The position numbers and the translations under genes are program-made. Below are positions 30,431-42,475 of a DNA stretch of 64,000 bases, piece by piece; position 1 is the first letter of the stretch; each line of letters starts with the position of its first letter. The DNA is from Macrosoma leucophasiata (Eukaryota; Arthropoda; Insecta; Lepidoptera; Hedylidae), in the NCBI GenBank assembly GCA_036365455.1, contig JAWQUS010000003.1, forward strand, positions 8,824,001 to 8,888,000, written 5' to 3'. The notes beneath the pieces were generated by a model. That model was not told the DNA's origin. It did not search any database and worked only from the letters and a program-made list of their open reading frames with translations.

Positions 30431-30704
30431 GTTGGGCATATAGAAAGAATGTCGAATGAGCGAATGACTAAACAGATAAACAATGCGAATGTGGATGGTT
30501 GCAGAGGCTCAGGAAGACCAAGGCTGACCTACCATGACCAAATAGGTCGAGTTCTGTCTGATGGTGGGGTCAAAAGTCTTAGGAATCGGCGTGCATGTAT
30601 GAAGAGAATGATGAAGGTAGACGAGGCACGAGAGGTTTGTCTGAACCGGGATATCTGGCGCTCTACACTCTCTGCCTACCCCGTTAGGGACCTGGCGTGA
30701 AGAT
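30431..30704 (+). pseudogene. Family E LINE 3' end, intact C-terminal frame
   Basis: Reading frame 30449-30700 encodes the last 83 residues: MSNERMTKQINNANVDGCRG, GRPRLTYHDQIGRVLSDG, LRNRRACMKRMMKVDEAREV, WRSTLSAYPVRDLA, stop. Such GRPR...RNRRACMKR tails follow the RT domain in RTE/CR1-like lepidopteran LINEs. Everything upstream is missing through 5' truncation. It is flanked by ATTGTTGAGTA on both sides (left about 30413, right about 30708), consistent with a target duplication in family L. About 98% identical to 54025-54335. Confidence 0.7.
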
Positions 30705-30797
30705 ACATTGTTGAGTACTGTACGTAGGCACATAAGGGCTCTAACTCACTAGGACGCCATGGCCACGTTGCCGGCTACGTATCCAAGTATTTACCGG

Positions 30798-30996
30798 TAG
30801 TACCCGGTTAGTCCAGCGGTGTGAGATGACCGTTTGATTCGAAGGGTCGCGGACTCGATCCCCGCATCGGGACAAATATTTGTATGGCCTCCAGATATTT
30901 GTTTCGGGTCTGAGTGTTTGTCTATGTGTTGTATGTGTACAACGGCACCCACGACACAGGTTTATACCTACTGTGGGGCTGTGAGTGTTAGCGTAT
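30798..30996 (+). mobile_element. Family J tRNA-headed SINE
   Basis: ACCCGGTTAGTCCAGCGGTG, TCGATCCCCGCATCGGGACA, ACAAATATTTGTATGGCC, TTTCGGGTCTGAGTGTTTGT, TGTGGGGCTGTGAGTGT. Confidence 0.75.
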
Positions 30997-31051
30997 TTTA
31001 TTTATTTATGTATTTAGTATAGTACGGCAACGTAGCCATATGTTGTTAGGT

Positions 31052-31069
31052 TAGGTTAGGTTTCGCTGT
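31052..31069 (+). repeat. Short TTAGG-like run
   Basis: GTTAGGTTAGGTTAGGTT, about three units of the insect telomere motif; a similar antisense run (CCTAACCTAACCTA) lies at 40376-40389. Confidence 0.6.
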
Positions 31070-31142
31070 CAGTTTTACTACGGCTATGACTGACGGATTC
31101 CGTGTAAGCGGTGACTGATAGTTGCATGAAGTATTTAATACT

Positions 31143-31408
31143 AACTGACCCGGCAATCTTCGTATTGCCTCAGAATGAAATAACGTGTCAAATGATTGAT
31201 AGGTGTAGGTAAACGGACTATTTGTATGGTAAAATGAAATTGTATTTTTTACTGGCCCTCTTCAATTTCTTCATATTTTCTTACCTTTAAAAACTTCCCT
31301 GGACTTCCAAAAATCATTCAAAACCAAAATTAGCCAAATCGGTCTAGCCGTTCTCGAGTTTTAGCGAGCCTACCGAACAGCAATTGATTTTTATATATAT
31401 AGATAATC
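31143..31408 (+). repeat. Family I repeat
   Basis: Begins AACTGACCCGGCAATCTTCG, contains CCAAATCGGTCTAGCCGTTC and ends GATTTTTATATATATAGAT. The GACCCGGCAA...TATATAGAT layout is common in Lepidoptera from memory; non-autonomous, class uncertain. Confidence 0.55.
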
Positions 31409-31984
31409 CAAAACCCGTTAATTTTATAATACCATAATAAATAGCTTATTTTGTTGGTAAAGTGGCCACGACCCTGTCGATGTATTGAGACCACCTGTTC
31501 CTTTTCATATTAATATTAAGTTAAATATTTAAATAGGAATATATAGATGAAAATTTACCATTCACTCCCTTTATTTTCGAAATCAGTTGGCCTGAATCGC
31601 TAAAATTAACGCTCAGGTTTCCTTTCGTGCAGGAAACCTGTAAAAACAATATATTTAAAGTAACATACAAAATTTCCAATTGTAAAGAACCCTCTCGTAC
31701 TTGGCCACTTTTTTAAATTACGAAGACCTTCAGTTAAATGTAATTATATAAAACATTCAGTAACACTGCGGTGTAAAATAGTTAATTGAATTAGTAATAA
31801 GGGTAGCGCTCCCATTACCTGTCTTCGAAGTTATCTAAACCAGTAATCCCGTTATCGGCTTTAAGAAAGTAGGGTAGGTATTTACCTCAGCACATCGCAC
31901 ATTGGTTGTATGAAGCCAAACTTTTAAGCTGCTTTGTAATTCTGTTTGAAATGAACATAGCGTAAAGAAATGGATATAGGTATA

Positions 31985-32130
31985 TTCTTGTCTTTTTAAT
32001 GGTATGATGGTGGCAAGCGTGCAGTTCACTATGGATGTTAAATGAAATAAAATAATTGATATCTACACGAAATGTGGAGGACAAAATTAATGCCTTGCCA
32101 CACCTAAGGTGTAAACTATTTTGCCTTTGC
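31985..32130 (-). repeat. Family A relic, antisense
   Basis: GGTGGCAAGCGTGCAGTTCA and CCACACCTAAGGTGTAAACT with an internal gap. It runs directly into the palindrome at 32131, whose outer arm still carries family A sequence (CATCTAACT). Confidence 0.6.
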
Positions 32131-32208
32131 CATACGTTTCCATCTAACTAGTGATAATTATTAGTAATATATTACTAATAATTATCACTAGTTAGATGGA
32201 AACGTATG
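32131..32208. repeat. Perfect 78-bp palindrome, no spacer
   Basis: 39 bp followed at once by its exact reverse complement (outer ends CATACGTTTCCATCTAAC / GTTAGATGGAAACGTATG, centre TAATATATTA). Confidence 0.95.
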
Positions 32209-32454
32209 TAGTGTGAAGTATTCACTATAATTACATTTAACTGAATATTAGTACACTATTGTCGCGACAATCAGGGGCATTGCAGATATAAAAATTATAA
32301 ATTCTCATTTGTTTGCACTTACATAGTAGTTTTCAGTGCTATTATGTGTTATGTGTTGTTTAGACGGTAATGTACGGCTCCATCAATTCGTTGCCCTTCA
32401 ACAGAGATCAACATTATGATGCTTCATCTTAATCATCACAAACGTATATAGGTT

Positions 32455-32800
32455 TGATAGAAATAGAAATAGAAATAGAAAATATTTTTATTTCGAATAG
32501 ATCTTTACAGATACTTTCAAAACGTCAATAAATCATAAACTACCTAGAGCGAATAACCATTACATATAGTAAAGAAAAATCATATATTAATAGTAAATTA
32601 AAAATTAAAATTTAAACTATTTGGTTAAAACATAATAATCATAAAACTTTTCAATTCCTTCAATGATAATAAATGAAGAAAAAGAAAAACTTATTCGTCA
32701 AGATCAATGTTATTCACTTAGCAGAGTTCCAAGTGCAGTCACTACTGAGAAGAACTCCGCTACCCAACAAACTCAGTAAGAGCTCTTTTAAATGAAAGCT
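32455..32800 (-). repeat. LINE 3'-UTR-like fragment with (ATTTCT)n tail
   Basis: Antisense: a GAAATA repeat at 32460-32485 is the tail; further in are GAATAGATCTTTACAGATAC and GAAGAACTCCGCTACCCAAC. No reading frame. Assigned by tail and block character only. Confidence 0.4.
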
Positions 32801-33184
32801 TAAATCTAGTACAGATTATCGTGAAAAATCAAATAATGTCAACGTCCATAGCATAGATGCAAATAAACTGCTATCTACTAAATGTGATGTAGCCCCTGCA
32901 AACCAGAACAGACCAGTCCCCACCAACAGCACCCGTTCACGAGTATGACGCATGTGACAGCCATTGCCCTCCTCGACCATTTTAGAGGGAAGTGAGCAAC
33001 CCGCCACACGACGCCGCCAAAGGCAAAGACATTTAAGCGTGCATGACTGTTCCGGATATGCATACGGCAAAATAAAAGATGGATAACAAAAGCTTTTCTA
33101 TAAATTTTTGTTGCAAGTATGAAGACCCATATTTTTTTGTATAAAAATCATCAAACAGTTTACAGAATACATCTAATTAATGAG

Positions 33185-33315
33185 TTTCAGGTATATTCCT
33201 AATACTTTCAGAATAAAACGGTTCTGACATATTAACGGACGGACTGATCGATAGACAGATAGACAGACATGACGAATCTATAATTTTTCACCATTGGGCA
33301 ACGGAACCCTAAAAA
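33185..33315 (-). repeat. Family N repeat (AGGGTTCCGT-ending)
   Basis: Antisense; in its own orientation it starts TTTTTTAGGGTTCCGTTGCC, then GATTCGTCATGTCTGTCTAT. Resembles a common lepidopteran repeat from memory. Shorter relatives of the AGGGTTCCGT block occur at 50733 and 55760. Confidence 0.5.
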
Positions 33316-33319
33316 ATGA

Positions 33320-35285
33320 AAACGTATCATAACTTCTGCCATTGTAGAGTAAATTGTTCTGTAGGATGAATTATTGAAATGTTGTATTAAAAGTACTCTC
33401 GATTCAATTGAAAATAACAAAAAATGGTATCGATTCAAACAAAAAGGGGGAAAATTGTTTGCACTTATAACACCGGTAACAAATATTTATCAATTCAATT
33501 CCCGAGGTGGATTCAGATCGGAAAAACTTTTAATTAAAAACAAGGCAACTGTTGATATTTTTTTATACATGAATATGTTTGAGTTTGTTGTGCTGTCATC
33601 ATACTTAATGTTTCAATTATTAACTTAGGTAATTGGAAGACGTATACCATATTTTGGTTGAATGTGTTCGGGGAGAGGCTCATCGCCGGGCTTCACTAAA
33701 AATAGGACATTGCAACAGTGTCCTGGCAGACCCTACTACGGACAACGCCAGAATACTGTTGCAACTATATCAATTGTCAATGAGCTAATGTAGTTTACTT
33801 ACAATATTTGAAATAGAGTATGTAATTCAGAGCGTCATGGTCTTTGACCAAGCTCTTTAAACGGAGAATAAAAAAAACTTAGGTAATTGAATTTCATTTT
33901 GTAAGTTATTTTTAACCACCTTGTGCTCACGGTTTAATATTCTTGGATTTAACTCGGATCCTCTTATATCTAATTTATCACAAAATACGATATTTAATGC
34001 TAATTTTATTCTTATGTACCAAGCCAACCAAGTAACGGATCGTAAATGTGTCTACTAATAGATCATTGAAAATAGCCGTTTACATTATTTGCTGTTTTTG
34101 CAAAATTAACACGACTAGGTAAATACCGATTAAAAAAAAAACCGTTAAAATTACATCAACCCTTACGCTTAAAAATTCAAATTTATCTACTCAGATTAAA
34201 TTTCCAGCATGAAAATGTCGCGAAAAGAATTTATATGGCTAACGGTCTAAATTTATTTCCTCGTCTTAAACTTTTAGTACAGCTTGCCAACATTAAAAAT
34301 AATTTTCAGTTTAAATTTCATACCACCATTTATTTTAAAGGAAACCTTAACGAGCTATATTCTATTGAGTTATTTCGAATAGAGTATATCTCGTTAACTT
34401 TTATGTTATTATATCGGCAACGTGCGCACCGAAAAATGCTTACAAAACTCGATAAACTGGCGAATTGTTTTCTCGCGCTACGAAATAACCATTTATCTTA
34501 AAAGAAACCTTAAGATAAATGAGAAGCGGTCTCACACAATCTGAAGTACCATTGTTGATTAACCCAATTTTCACTCCAAGCAATATTATGGCGAGACACC
34601 ATTAACCATTATGCAAAATTGCCACCCTCTCGGTTTAAACATATTCAGTAGTTATACTCCACTTGATCTACTCTGGTATTTTAAGGGATAACACCAAGCA
34701 TACGATTGGAACAAGCGAAATCAAATGTCGGATTTCATCAGCATAAATTCAAGCGATTTAGATAATTGAAACGGTATGATTGCTGAAGTGAACAACTCAT
34801 ATTTAATCATTCTATTTCTTGCTTAACTATGTCGCAGTAACGTCAGAGAATTCAGAAGTTGGAAAGTCACTTGTCTCAAGAAATTAATCCTATTAAATTG
34901 CAGCGTTTCAAGTCAAAGTTAAGCATATTCTCATTTCACTTGTGCGGTCTCTTCTCCGTCGGTTATGCGAAATTAAAATAGCTGGAATTGCGATTTAGCG
35001 TTCACCATTGAATTATAAACGAATTGTACAAGCTCCCCCCTCTTTCGATTACTCGGAAAACATTTAACCAGTCCCTTCCCCGGTACGAACTCTGTCAGTG
35101 AAGTGTAGTTAAGACAATTTAAACACTGATTTAGTGCAAATTACTGCGAGTCCGTTGTGGTTTTCCTTATCGCTCTCAATCCCTTTAGGTATTGTCATTA
35201 CTTCTTATCTTAATTTGTCGTTGTTTATTTTATCTTATTGATATACAGTTTAAAAATATGTATTAATGGTGAAACATAACATAAC
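33320..35285. other. Long AT-rich unique stretch
   Basis: No exon or repeat family recognised over about 2 kb. Contains weak inverted repeats at 34350-34397 and 34490-34521 (CATTTATCTTAA arms). Frames of 84-88 codons (33374, 34235) lack any motif. Confidence 0.35.
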
Positions 35286-35290
35286 TAATT

Positions 35291-35657
35291 GAAGCGCGCA
35301 TAGCCCCGCGGCTGGTGTAGATCATAAGCGATCTACTCGGTCAAGCATTACAGGCGCGCGGTCGGGATGGGAGTGACCGCTAGTGGCAAATTAAAATGCG
35401 CGTTTCCGTGCTTCGGAGGGCACGTTACGCCAGCGGTCCCGGTTGCTATCGATAGATAGCAGTCGTTAAACCTTGTCAGCGGCTTTATAAGCGGTTTGAA
35501 AACATCCGACAGCGGGTTGGCCACTAACCCGTATCTCCAACAATCCGCATTAGAGTAGCGTGGTGGAGTAAGCTCCAGGCCTCCCTCCAAAAAGGGGAGA
35601 GACTCATGCCCAGTAGTGGGACGTATAATGGGTTGCCTATATTATTATTATATTTAT
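35291..35657 (+). mobile_element. Family B, full length
   Basis: GAAGCGCGCATAGCCCCGCG to GGACGTATAATGGGTTGCC and (ATT)n. Confidence 0.8.
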
Positions 35658-36287
35658 AACCTAATTGATACCTGATGGGAACCTTCTAGGGATCTTTTGG
35701 TTGCATTCTAATTAACCTTTTGTTTTCTATATTGTAGTCCTAGATTACCTACTGTTTGTATCACCCATTTATTTAACAATAATTGAATATTGTAATTACT
35801 TTATTTATCTTCGTTGTTAAACTGAATTATGAAGTATTTTTTTTCCATACATTATTAGATTCTCATCTTCCACAAATTGTAATGTAAATAAATGAGTCAA
35901 AATGCAGAAGATGTAACAAGATGAAATGTAATAATATTCATGTTCGTTCTAAACTTTTTGTTCAGTACGCCTGTTTTAATATACGAAAATAAAGTTGTGT
36001 GATGTACCTACCCGCATTTCAATATTTTGTTGGAACTTCTGCTGAGGAAAATGTCCTCGAAGTTGAAACTGTTACTTATTTATTTGTTCAAATTCAAAAC
36101 TGCGTACGAAAATCTTCGTTGGATATTTCGCTTGACATGGCAAATGTAAAATATATTAAACAAGCAGAAAGATCTACTTTGCATGTATGCAAATAAAGCT
36201 CTGCCTTAATGAAGCTCTTTTCATCTCATTTTCAAATGGGTTCTTGGTACTTATATGAAGTTAATGGGAGTATAGTCATTGTGGAAG

Positions 36288-36545
36288 ACATCATCATCAT
36301 AATTTGTGCTGAAAAATGTCTACTGCTGAACAAAAACGTCCTCCAAAATAGTTTATGGCCAACTGTCCTGGGGTACAAAGATCCAACGATGACCCGTGAG
36401 TTTCACAAGATCGTCGGTACACCTCGTGGCGGGCTTACTCATGCTTCGTCTTACGCGGTACGCGGTCACCACTCGAGAACCCATTTGTCCCACAGGCCGT
36501 CGATTCTTCGAGTTATGTGCCCTGCCCAGTGATACTTGAGTGTCG
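36288..36545 (-). pseudogene. RTE-type LINE C-terminal fragment
   Basis: Antisense frame with RRPVGQMGSRVV, MSKPATRCTDDLVKLTGHRW and FVPQDSW, degenerate counterparts of the RW.RKVLEWRP / SVGRP..RW.DDI.KVAG tail in the RTE relic at 18.2-18.5 kb. A (CAT)n stretch at 36289-36300 is the 3' tail. Only the tail of ORF2 remains. Confidence 0.6.
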
Positions 36546-37338
36546 TTGTTCAATCATTATTTCACAAAGCTGGCGAGGAGATGAAGATGAGAATCTATTT
36601 TGGTTCTCATGCGGATTAAGATTCTGATAAGATTTTGCAGGAAAGTGCCGAGGATGAGAATCTATTTTGGTTCTTCATAACTTTGAGCTTTCTCAATAGA
36701 AATTAGTTTGCATTAAACAAAGCACCCAAGAAAGAGACAGCGATCTTTCTTAACTGTTTATTTTAAAACCTTATTTCGTAGTTTCGTAAAAAAAACACTA
36801 TTTATATTTTTTTAAGGACCTCTAAACCAACTTAAGATGCCTGTTTTGTTAGAGGCAGAACCTTCCTAGTCTAGCTTTTCTAATAGACACTCGTAATGAG
36901 GTCAACCAACCCAAGATTATATTGGACGGGACCGAAAAAATATTTTATGCGGCCCCGGAATATTGGGTTACTGTATTCGCACTCATTGCATATTAAAAAA
37001 TAAGTTAACATTTCGTAGTAGCTCTCAGCTTGGGCCTGGCGAAATTGCTTGGATAAGGCACCTTATATACGAATATTTATATGGCATTTCTTCATTTTGT
37101 AAGGGTTGATTTAATACTGTATGTATTTGTTGGAAATATTAGAAAGCGTTAAGCTAAAGTATTTTCATGTTGCGTTAAAAAAACAATGTTCATGCGAAAG
37201 AACATCTGTTTGATTAGTAAGAACTGATGCGCGTTAAAATTCGTATTCCAAACTAGTACCTACGCCTTGCTGCTAGCTATACCAATACAATGTTTTTGTT
37301 CTATCCCCATGTTTGTTTCGCATTATACGCCAACAAAT
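36546..37338. other. Unique sequence with a 22-bp direct repeat
   Basis: GATGAGAATCTATTTTGGTT occurs at about 36586 and 36655. Otherwise nothing recognised. Confidence 0.4.
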
Positions 37339-37408
37339 TTTACTGGTGGTAGAGCTATAGTTTCGAAACTCAAAGGGATTGGGCAACATCTATCTCACGA
37401 AATAGCAT

Positions 37409-39000
37409 TTTTCTTTCTTTGGAAAGCCTCTAAAAATTTAAACAGACCAATAATACATATTCCACCAATTAGGGGTGAAAATGGAACATGGGCTATTAAC
37501 AACCAACAAAAAGCCAAAAGATTCTCAGAACATCTTGAAAATATCTTTAAGCCGAATGAGAACCTATCAAACGATCTTTTTGAGGAAAACTTTATCCAAG
37601 AAGAGCTAATTATAAAACTTGTGACACCAAACGAGGTAATCAAAGCAATCAAAACAAATATCAGCCCAAAAAAATCTCCAGGATATGATTTAATTACAGG
37701 AGAAATCTTGCATAATCTACCACGAAAAGCTATCGTGAAATTAACAACTCTAATAAATGCTGCATTCAGACTAACATATGTCCCTGATTTGTGGAAAGTG
37801 GCAGAAGTAATAATGATAGCAAAACCTGGAAAGCCACCTCATGAAGCAACGTCGTACAGACCAATTTCTCTACTGCCGGTTCTTTCAAAACTGTTCGAGA
37901 AACTTCTTCTAAGACGCTTGAAACCACTTCTGGACGCTAAAAACCTTATTCCTGAGCACCAGTTTGGATTCAGAGAAAAACACTCTACTATAGACCAAGT
38001 ACATAGAATAACAAATGTCATTGAAAAAACACTAGAAGACAAGAAAGTTTGTACAACAGTATTTTTAGATGTGGCACAAGCTTTTGACAAAGTCTGGCAT
38101 GAAGGTCTTATTTATAAAGTCAGAACTATGTTGCCGAAACAATTCTCTGATATATTAGAATCTTATATAACCAATAGAGCATTTAGAGTGAGACAAGAAA
38201 GTGATTATTCTGAACTCAAAGAAATAAAAGCTGGGGTACCACAAGGTAGTGTCTTAGGTCCGGTCCTGTACCTATTATACACATGCGATATCCCAAATTT
38301 AGAGAATAATATAATTGCTACCTTCGCTGATGACACTGCTATAATGGCTACAGGTCAAAGTCATGAAGAAGCAGGAGAAAAAGTTCAAGAGGCTCTTAAT
38401 GTTTTAAATAACTGGACTACAAAATGGCGCATCAAGCTAAATGAAACGAAGTCGGTCCATATCGACTTTACTAACAAAAGACCACATTATCTCCCGTTAT
38501 ATATAAATGGACAACAAATACCATATGCGAACACAGCTAAATACCTAGGTATGACGCTTGACGCTAAGTTGCGCTGGAAAGCTCACGTCAAGAAGAAGCG
38601 AGAAGAGCTATGTATTCGCTATAATAAGATGTATTGGCTTCTTGGAAGATACTCTCCGCTGTCGATACACAATAAAATATTATTGTATAAGCAAGTCCTC
38701 ATGCCAGTATGGACTTATGGTATTCAGCTGTGGGGTTGTGCCAAAAAGAGCAATGTACAAATAATACAACGTTTCCAGAATAAAGTGCTCAGAGACATTG
38801 TAAATGCGCCCTGGTATGTACGCAATAACGATCTCCATCGGGACCTGAAAATGGATTTCGTAGATAACGTTATTAGAAAATACGCCGAAGCCCATGAAAA
38901 AAGGCTTCATCATCATGTGAATATTGAGGCTATCCAGCTCCTCGACAACACAAACCTAGTGAGAAGACTTAAGAGAACTAAACCTTTTGAGTTAGTGTAG
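37409..39000 (+). CDS. Jockey-clade reverse transcriptase, N-terminally truncated
   Basis: An open frame runs through from 37267, but its first 47 codons are family A and flanking DNA; element-derived sequence begins at FFLWKASKNLNRPIIHIPP. The endonuclease domain and true ORF2 start are missing. The RT domain is complete by motif: AKPGKPPHEATSYRPISLLP, LEKLLLRRLKP-type finger (FEKLLLRRLK), HQFGFREKHSTIDQ, VFLDVAQAFDKVWH, AGVPQGSVLGPVLYLLYTCD and the catalytic TFADDTAIMA (Asp355-Asp356 counted from 37267), then the thumb KYLGMTLDAKLRW and the Jockey-like C-terminus GIQLWGCAKKSNVQIIQRFQ, NAPWYVRNNDLHRDLKM. No stop or frameshift, so the insertion is young. Without its endonuclease and start it cannot be autonomous. 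It would copy LINE RNA into DNA at a nicked target. Confidence 0.92.
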
Positions 39001-39224
39001 TGTTAAAAAAATAATAGTGTTGGTGACTTATTTTGCATAATCACACGAACAAAGTGACTTCCCCTTAAGACATACTAAGAAAGTGCCAGTGGACATTTAC
39101 TTAGAAATAATTTTATTAGAAGTTTAAGTTAGCATAAAATTGCTTATTAGTCTTTTAGGCTAGATTGTAATTTTAATAAGGTTCAAAAAAGGACCTTACG
39201 TTAAATAAAAAAAAAAAAAAAAAA
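37409..39224 (+). mobile_element. 5'-truncated Jockey-type LINE with 12-bp target duplication
   Basis: Flanked by ACGAAATAGCAT at 37397-37408 and 39225-39236. The 3' end is a poly(A) run (39206-39224), as in target-primed reverse transcription. About 1.8 kb of the 3' part of ORF2 plus a 200-bp 3' UTR remain. Confidence 0.9.
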
Positions 39225-39820
39225 ACGAAATAGCATAAGAAGCGCCAATTCGGCAGCAATTGAGGCCTCAGGTGTGCCACCGTATCTGTATTTTGATTTT
39301 TGGTTTTTGTGTAGATGTCTATAGGCTGCAGTATCACTTGCCATCTATGTGAACTGCGTACTTGTTTGCCACCATGAATAAGAACGATATGGTTTGATTT
39401 AGATCATACTTTCTACATTAATCTGAAAACTGATCTATAACTCATTCTACACTATAACTATTTTTATATTATATTTTAAAATCAAAAGTCGAGAGATGAA
39501 AAATATGTAAATAACCTCCTTAGACAGATGATTAAGAAAATGCGAATTCCATTTCACGCCTCTAAGGGTTGGCTTTTTAAATAGCTTATTTCCTGGCCAA
39601 GGGTTGAATTTCATATTTCATCACGGTCTGACTGTGAAGATTCACTGACACTTTAATTTCATACTCGACTTGGCGAGGCCTCTGTAGTGTACCATATTCT
39701 GCTAATAATGTGACCTTCTAGAAAAAGCTTTATAATTCTTTGTCCAAGTGTTAGGTAACTATTAACATAAAAACTGTTGTGTTTAGATAGTAATTCATGT
39801 TTTCATTTTATTGTTATTTT

Positions 39821-39877
39821 TTAAATAAGGGAATGTATTTTGTTACTCATTGTAACAAAATACATTCCCTTATTTAA
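39821..39877. repeat. Perfect inverted repeat, 26-bp arms
   Basis: TTAAATAAGGGAATGTATTT... and exact complement with a 5-nt spacer. Confidence 0.9.
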
Positions 39878-39879
39878 TT

Positions 39880-40250
39880 TTGCATTTTTTCTTTTCTCTA
39901 TTCTGTTCCTGAAACCTTACGACGTTTAAGATTATGAGCATACTTTTCTTCGTACCGTAGTTGAAAACCGTAGATATCTAGAACGGATATCGTTTACCGT
40001 GGGACTATCTCGGTATACATCAGGTGTGCGATAGGCTGTGGTGCGGTTGAGGGGACTCGAGGAAATGCGTCGGCGGTTTCGAGATACGTTGAGAACGCTA
40101 TTGAAACTCTGTTTCGGTTCGTACCTTATTCAGCATTTTGGTGAAACCGTTCCAGTACAACACTGAGATAAGAAAGTAGACTTTTCAGAAATGTGTGTAC
40201 AGTATGTACAATGATGGTTAAAATTATTATAAACTGTAACTTAAAATATG
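39880..40250. other. Unique sequence, no gene seen
   Basis: Slightly GC-richer than the neighbourhood between 39950 and 40120, but no frame or repeat recognised. Confidence 0.35.
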
Positions 40251-40378
40251 GATGTCATCAAAAATTGCGTTAAAAGAGTCCTTTGGGGCTAGCAGCGCGG
40301 TGGTAACTTCCCTGGTGTTGCAAATGTTCATAGGCGACGGTGACCACTTTCCAACCAGGTGGCCCGTTTGCTTGTCCT
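40251..40378 (+). repeat. Family F LINE/SINE 3' end, copy 2
   Basis: AAATTGCGTTAAAAGAGTCC, GCGCGGTGGTAACTTCCCTG, TGCAAATGTTCATAGGCGAC, CCAGGTGGCCCGTTTGCTTG. Confidence 0.6.
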
Positions 40379-40389
40379 AACCTAACCTA

Positions 40390-42338
40390 AAACATAAAAA
40401 ATATACTTCAATCATCAATCTTGTATCGTTATTATTATTTTTTTTTGCAATTAAATAAGGTAACAATTGTACCAGATTATGGCAGACTCATTTACCTCTC
40501 AATTCTAAAGTTGGTAATTGCTACTTAATGTTTTGTACTCACTAAAATACGCCTTTTCAAAATGTTCCCTGGGGCAAGAGCTAGAGTAAACTCACAACAC
40601 GTTGTATGTAAACACATCATTACGATATTCTTATTAAGGTTATTGTTAGTAATCCTGAACAAGTTCTTGCGTTAACATTCTATTAGATTAGGTTGGCCTT
40701 TTGCAGAATATTACACAATCAAATAGATTTATAGCAGTGGAACTCTATTTTTTTCTTCAGCGTAATATTAACGTTGTTTAGCGAATTTCAAGCATCTTGG
40801 CTCTAAGAATTTAAGAACTTTTCATAGCGTTACTAACCTCACTAATTACGTCTCCGATGGGATTTTTCTTTCAAACACACTTCACGGAACAAAACCTATA
40901 AATCCTTTTCTTTGCATTTACATACGGGATATTTTTCTTCAGGAAAAGAATCGGGTTTTATTATACTAACATCAAACATACATTGAATTGACTTTAAGAT
41001 ATTATTGAAATGATAAGATAATATTATATTAATTATCATCTGTAGAAAATTATGCTGTAATAGATTTGATACCTACAGTTGCGAGTTTTAAATTGGAATG
41101 ACATAAACGGGGGTTGTTCAATCATGTGTTATTGTTATATTTATATTGTTAACCCAAATTATGTGCTTACACTTTAAAGCTCGCAACTGTAGTTAGTCTT
41201 CGTCTTGGTCTACTTATTTACATCAATATTATCTCAATGTTGAATTGGACCTTAAATTTATTTCACGTAAAAATAAGCACAAAAGAAATTCCATACTCTA
41301 CTGACATGATTAAGTCACAAACACTTGTGTTCTAATTTAACCAAAGAATTCTTCAGGCCATTCTGCCTTTATTTAACCAAATAACAAGTTTCGCGGCAGC
41401 TATCTCCCGCCGTATTATCTCATCATGTAGGTAATGAGTGATATAAAAAGTAACGGTGGGACCTACAATCACGCGGTATCATTGCTCGCGATGCCTCTTA
41501 CGTTTACGTCGGGTAATTTTCTTTAGCACCTAATATCTCTAATGATTTTCATTTAGCCTTTATCCCTTTTATGGATTTGAGTGAGACGGAGGATGGCGTG
41601 AATGGGATTGGATGTTTTTTTTAATCCGGTTGATAGCGGGTGGGTGTATTTACACTCGCATGTATTGTATATCATATAAAAATTATACGTTTCATAGATT
41701 TGAAGTACAAAACTAAAAATCACTTCTAAGGTCTTAAAACAGATTCTCTTATCGATGACAGATATTTTTTAAGTTAACTTTGACTTTAACCAGCGCAACT
41801 CGGCCAATGGTGCACCTCATTTTAAAACGGAACGTTAGCAAATTTCTTAAAATAAACACTTCACCAGTGAAGATGCAGCTTTATAAATGGTAAAAGAATT
41901 TTAGAAATTGGTCCAGTAGCATTCGTGTGAAAACGTTACACACATACATACAAAACAGAAATGTTTCCTCTTTATGTATAGATTTGCAAATCAAAGGCTT
42001 CTTGAAGTCAATGAAGTTAACAAAAAGGGGATATTTATACATTCTAACCCTTTTCATGAGGTTTATTTATGAGAGGCTGTCCTCTTTTATCTCGCCCTTT
42101 ATATAAATAGCAAGCGCGGGGGTGATTTCTTTATACAGACTAGCTTGCAGTGATACAAAGTGACATTTTCCTTGTAGTTAGTTAATATACTATACATGGA
42201 GGAATTATAGTACCTAGTTGTTTTCCCGTAGCAGAAAGATATGCCTTCAGTAGTATTAACGAAACGTAAATGAAACGAAAATAAAAATAAACAAATGTTG
42301 ACTGTAAAGTTGATTTAGGGAGGAAGATCGTTGACGTG
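40390..42338. other. Long AT-rich unique stretch with one small MITE-like repeat
   Basis: No exon recognised. Holds the inverted-repeat pair at 41073-41192. Confidence 0.35.
41073..41192. repeat. MITE-like pair of 13-bp terminal inverted repeats
   Basis: CTACAGTTGCGAG at the left and CTCGCAACTGTAG at the right, 120 bp overall, both followed inward by TTTAAA-like sequence. No clear target duplication. Confidence 0.55.
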
Positions 42339-42475
42339 ACTATATCATAAGAAAACATGCGTTACAAGCTGAACGCTTAGGCCGATCGTGCCTCTCCATC
42401 GCTTGTTCCGTGCTCTCGCTTACACGCTCGGCTCAAGTGGAACGTGACACTTTTTCGCACTTGCAGCCGGCAAGT
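42339..42475 (+). repeat. Family K repeat, copy 2
   Basis: GTGCCTCTCCATCGCTTGTT, GCTCTCGCTTACACGCTCGG, GGAACGTGACACTTTTTCGC. Confidence 0.5.

Larger units (their letters stand above)
37339..39375 (+). repeat. Family A, diverged, split by a Jockey-type LINE
   Basis: Left part TTACTGGTGGTAGAGCTATA; right part from 39237 with TTGAGGCCTCAGGTGTGCCA, GTCTATAGGCTGCAG and TACTTGTTTGCCACC. The middle near the junction is diverged. Confidence 0.7.

Noticed and set aside
30765..31042. Larger inverted-repeat transposon bounded by GGCCACGTTGCCGG and CGGCAACGTAGCCAT
   Set aside because: The ends pair only imperfectly over about 15 bp and enclose an unrelated J SINE; too weak without further copies.
31052..31069. 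Interstitial telomere tract (TTAGG)n
   Set aside because: Only about three units; such runs are common in lepidopteran repeats and give no evidence of a chromosome fusion.
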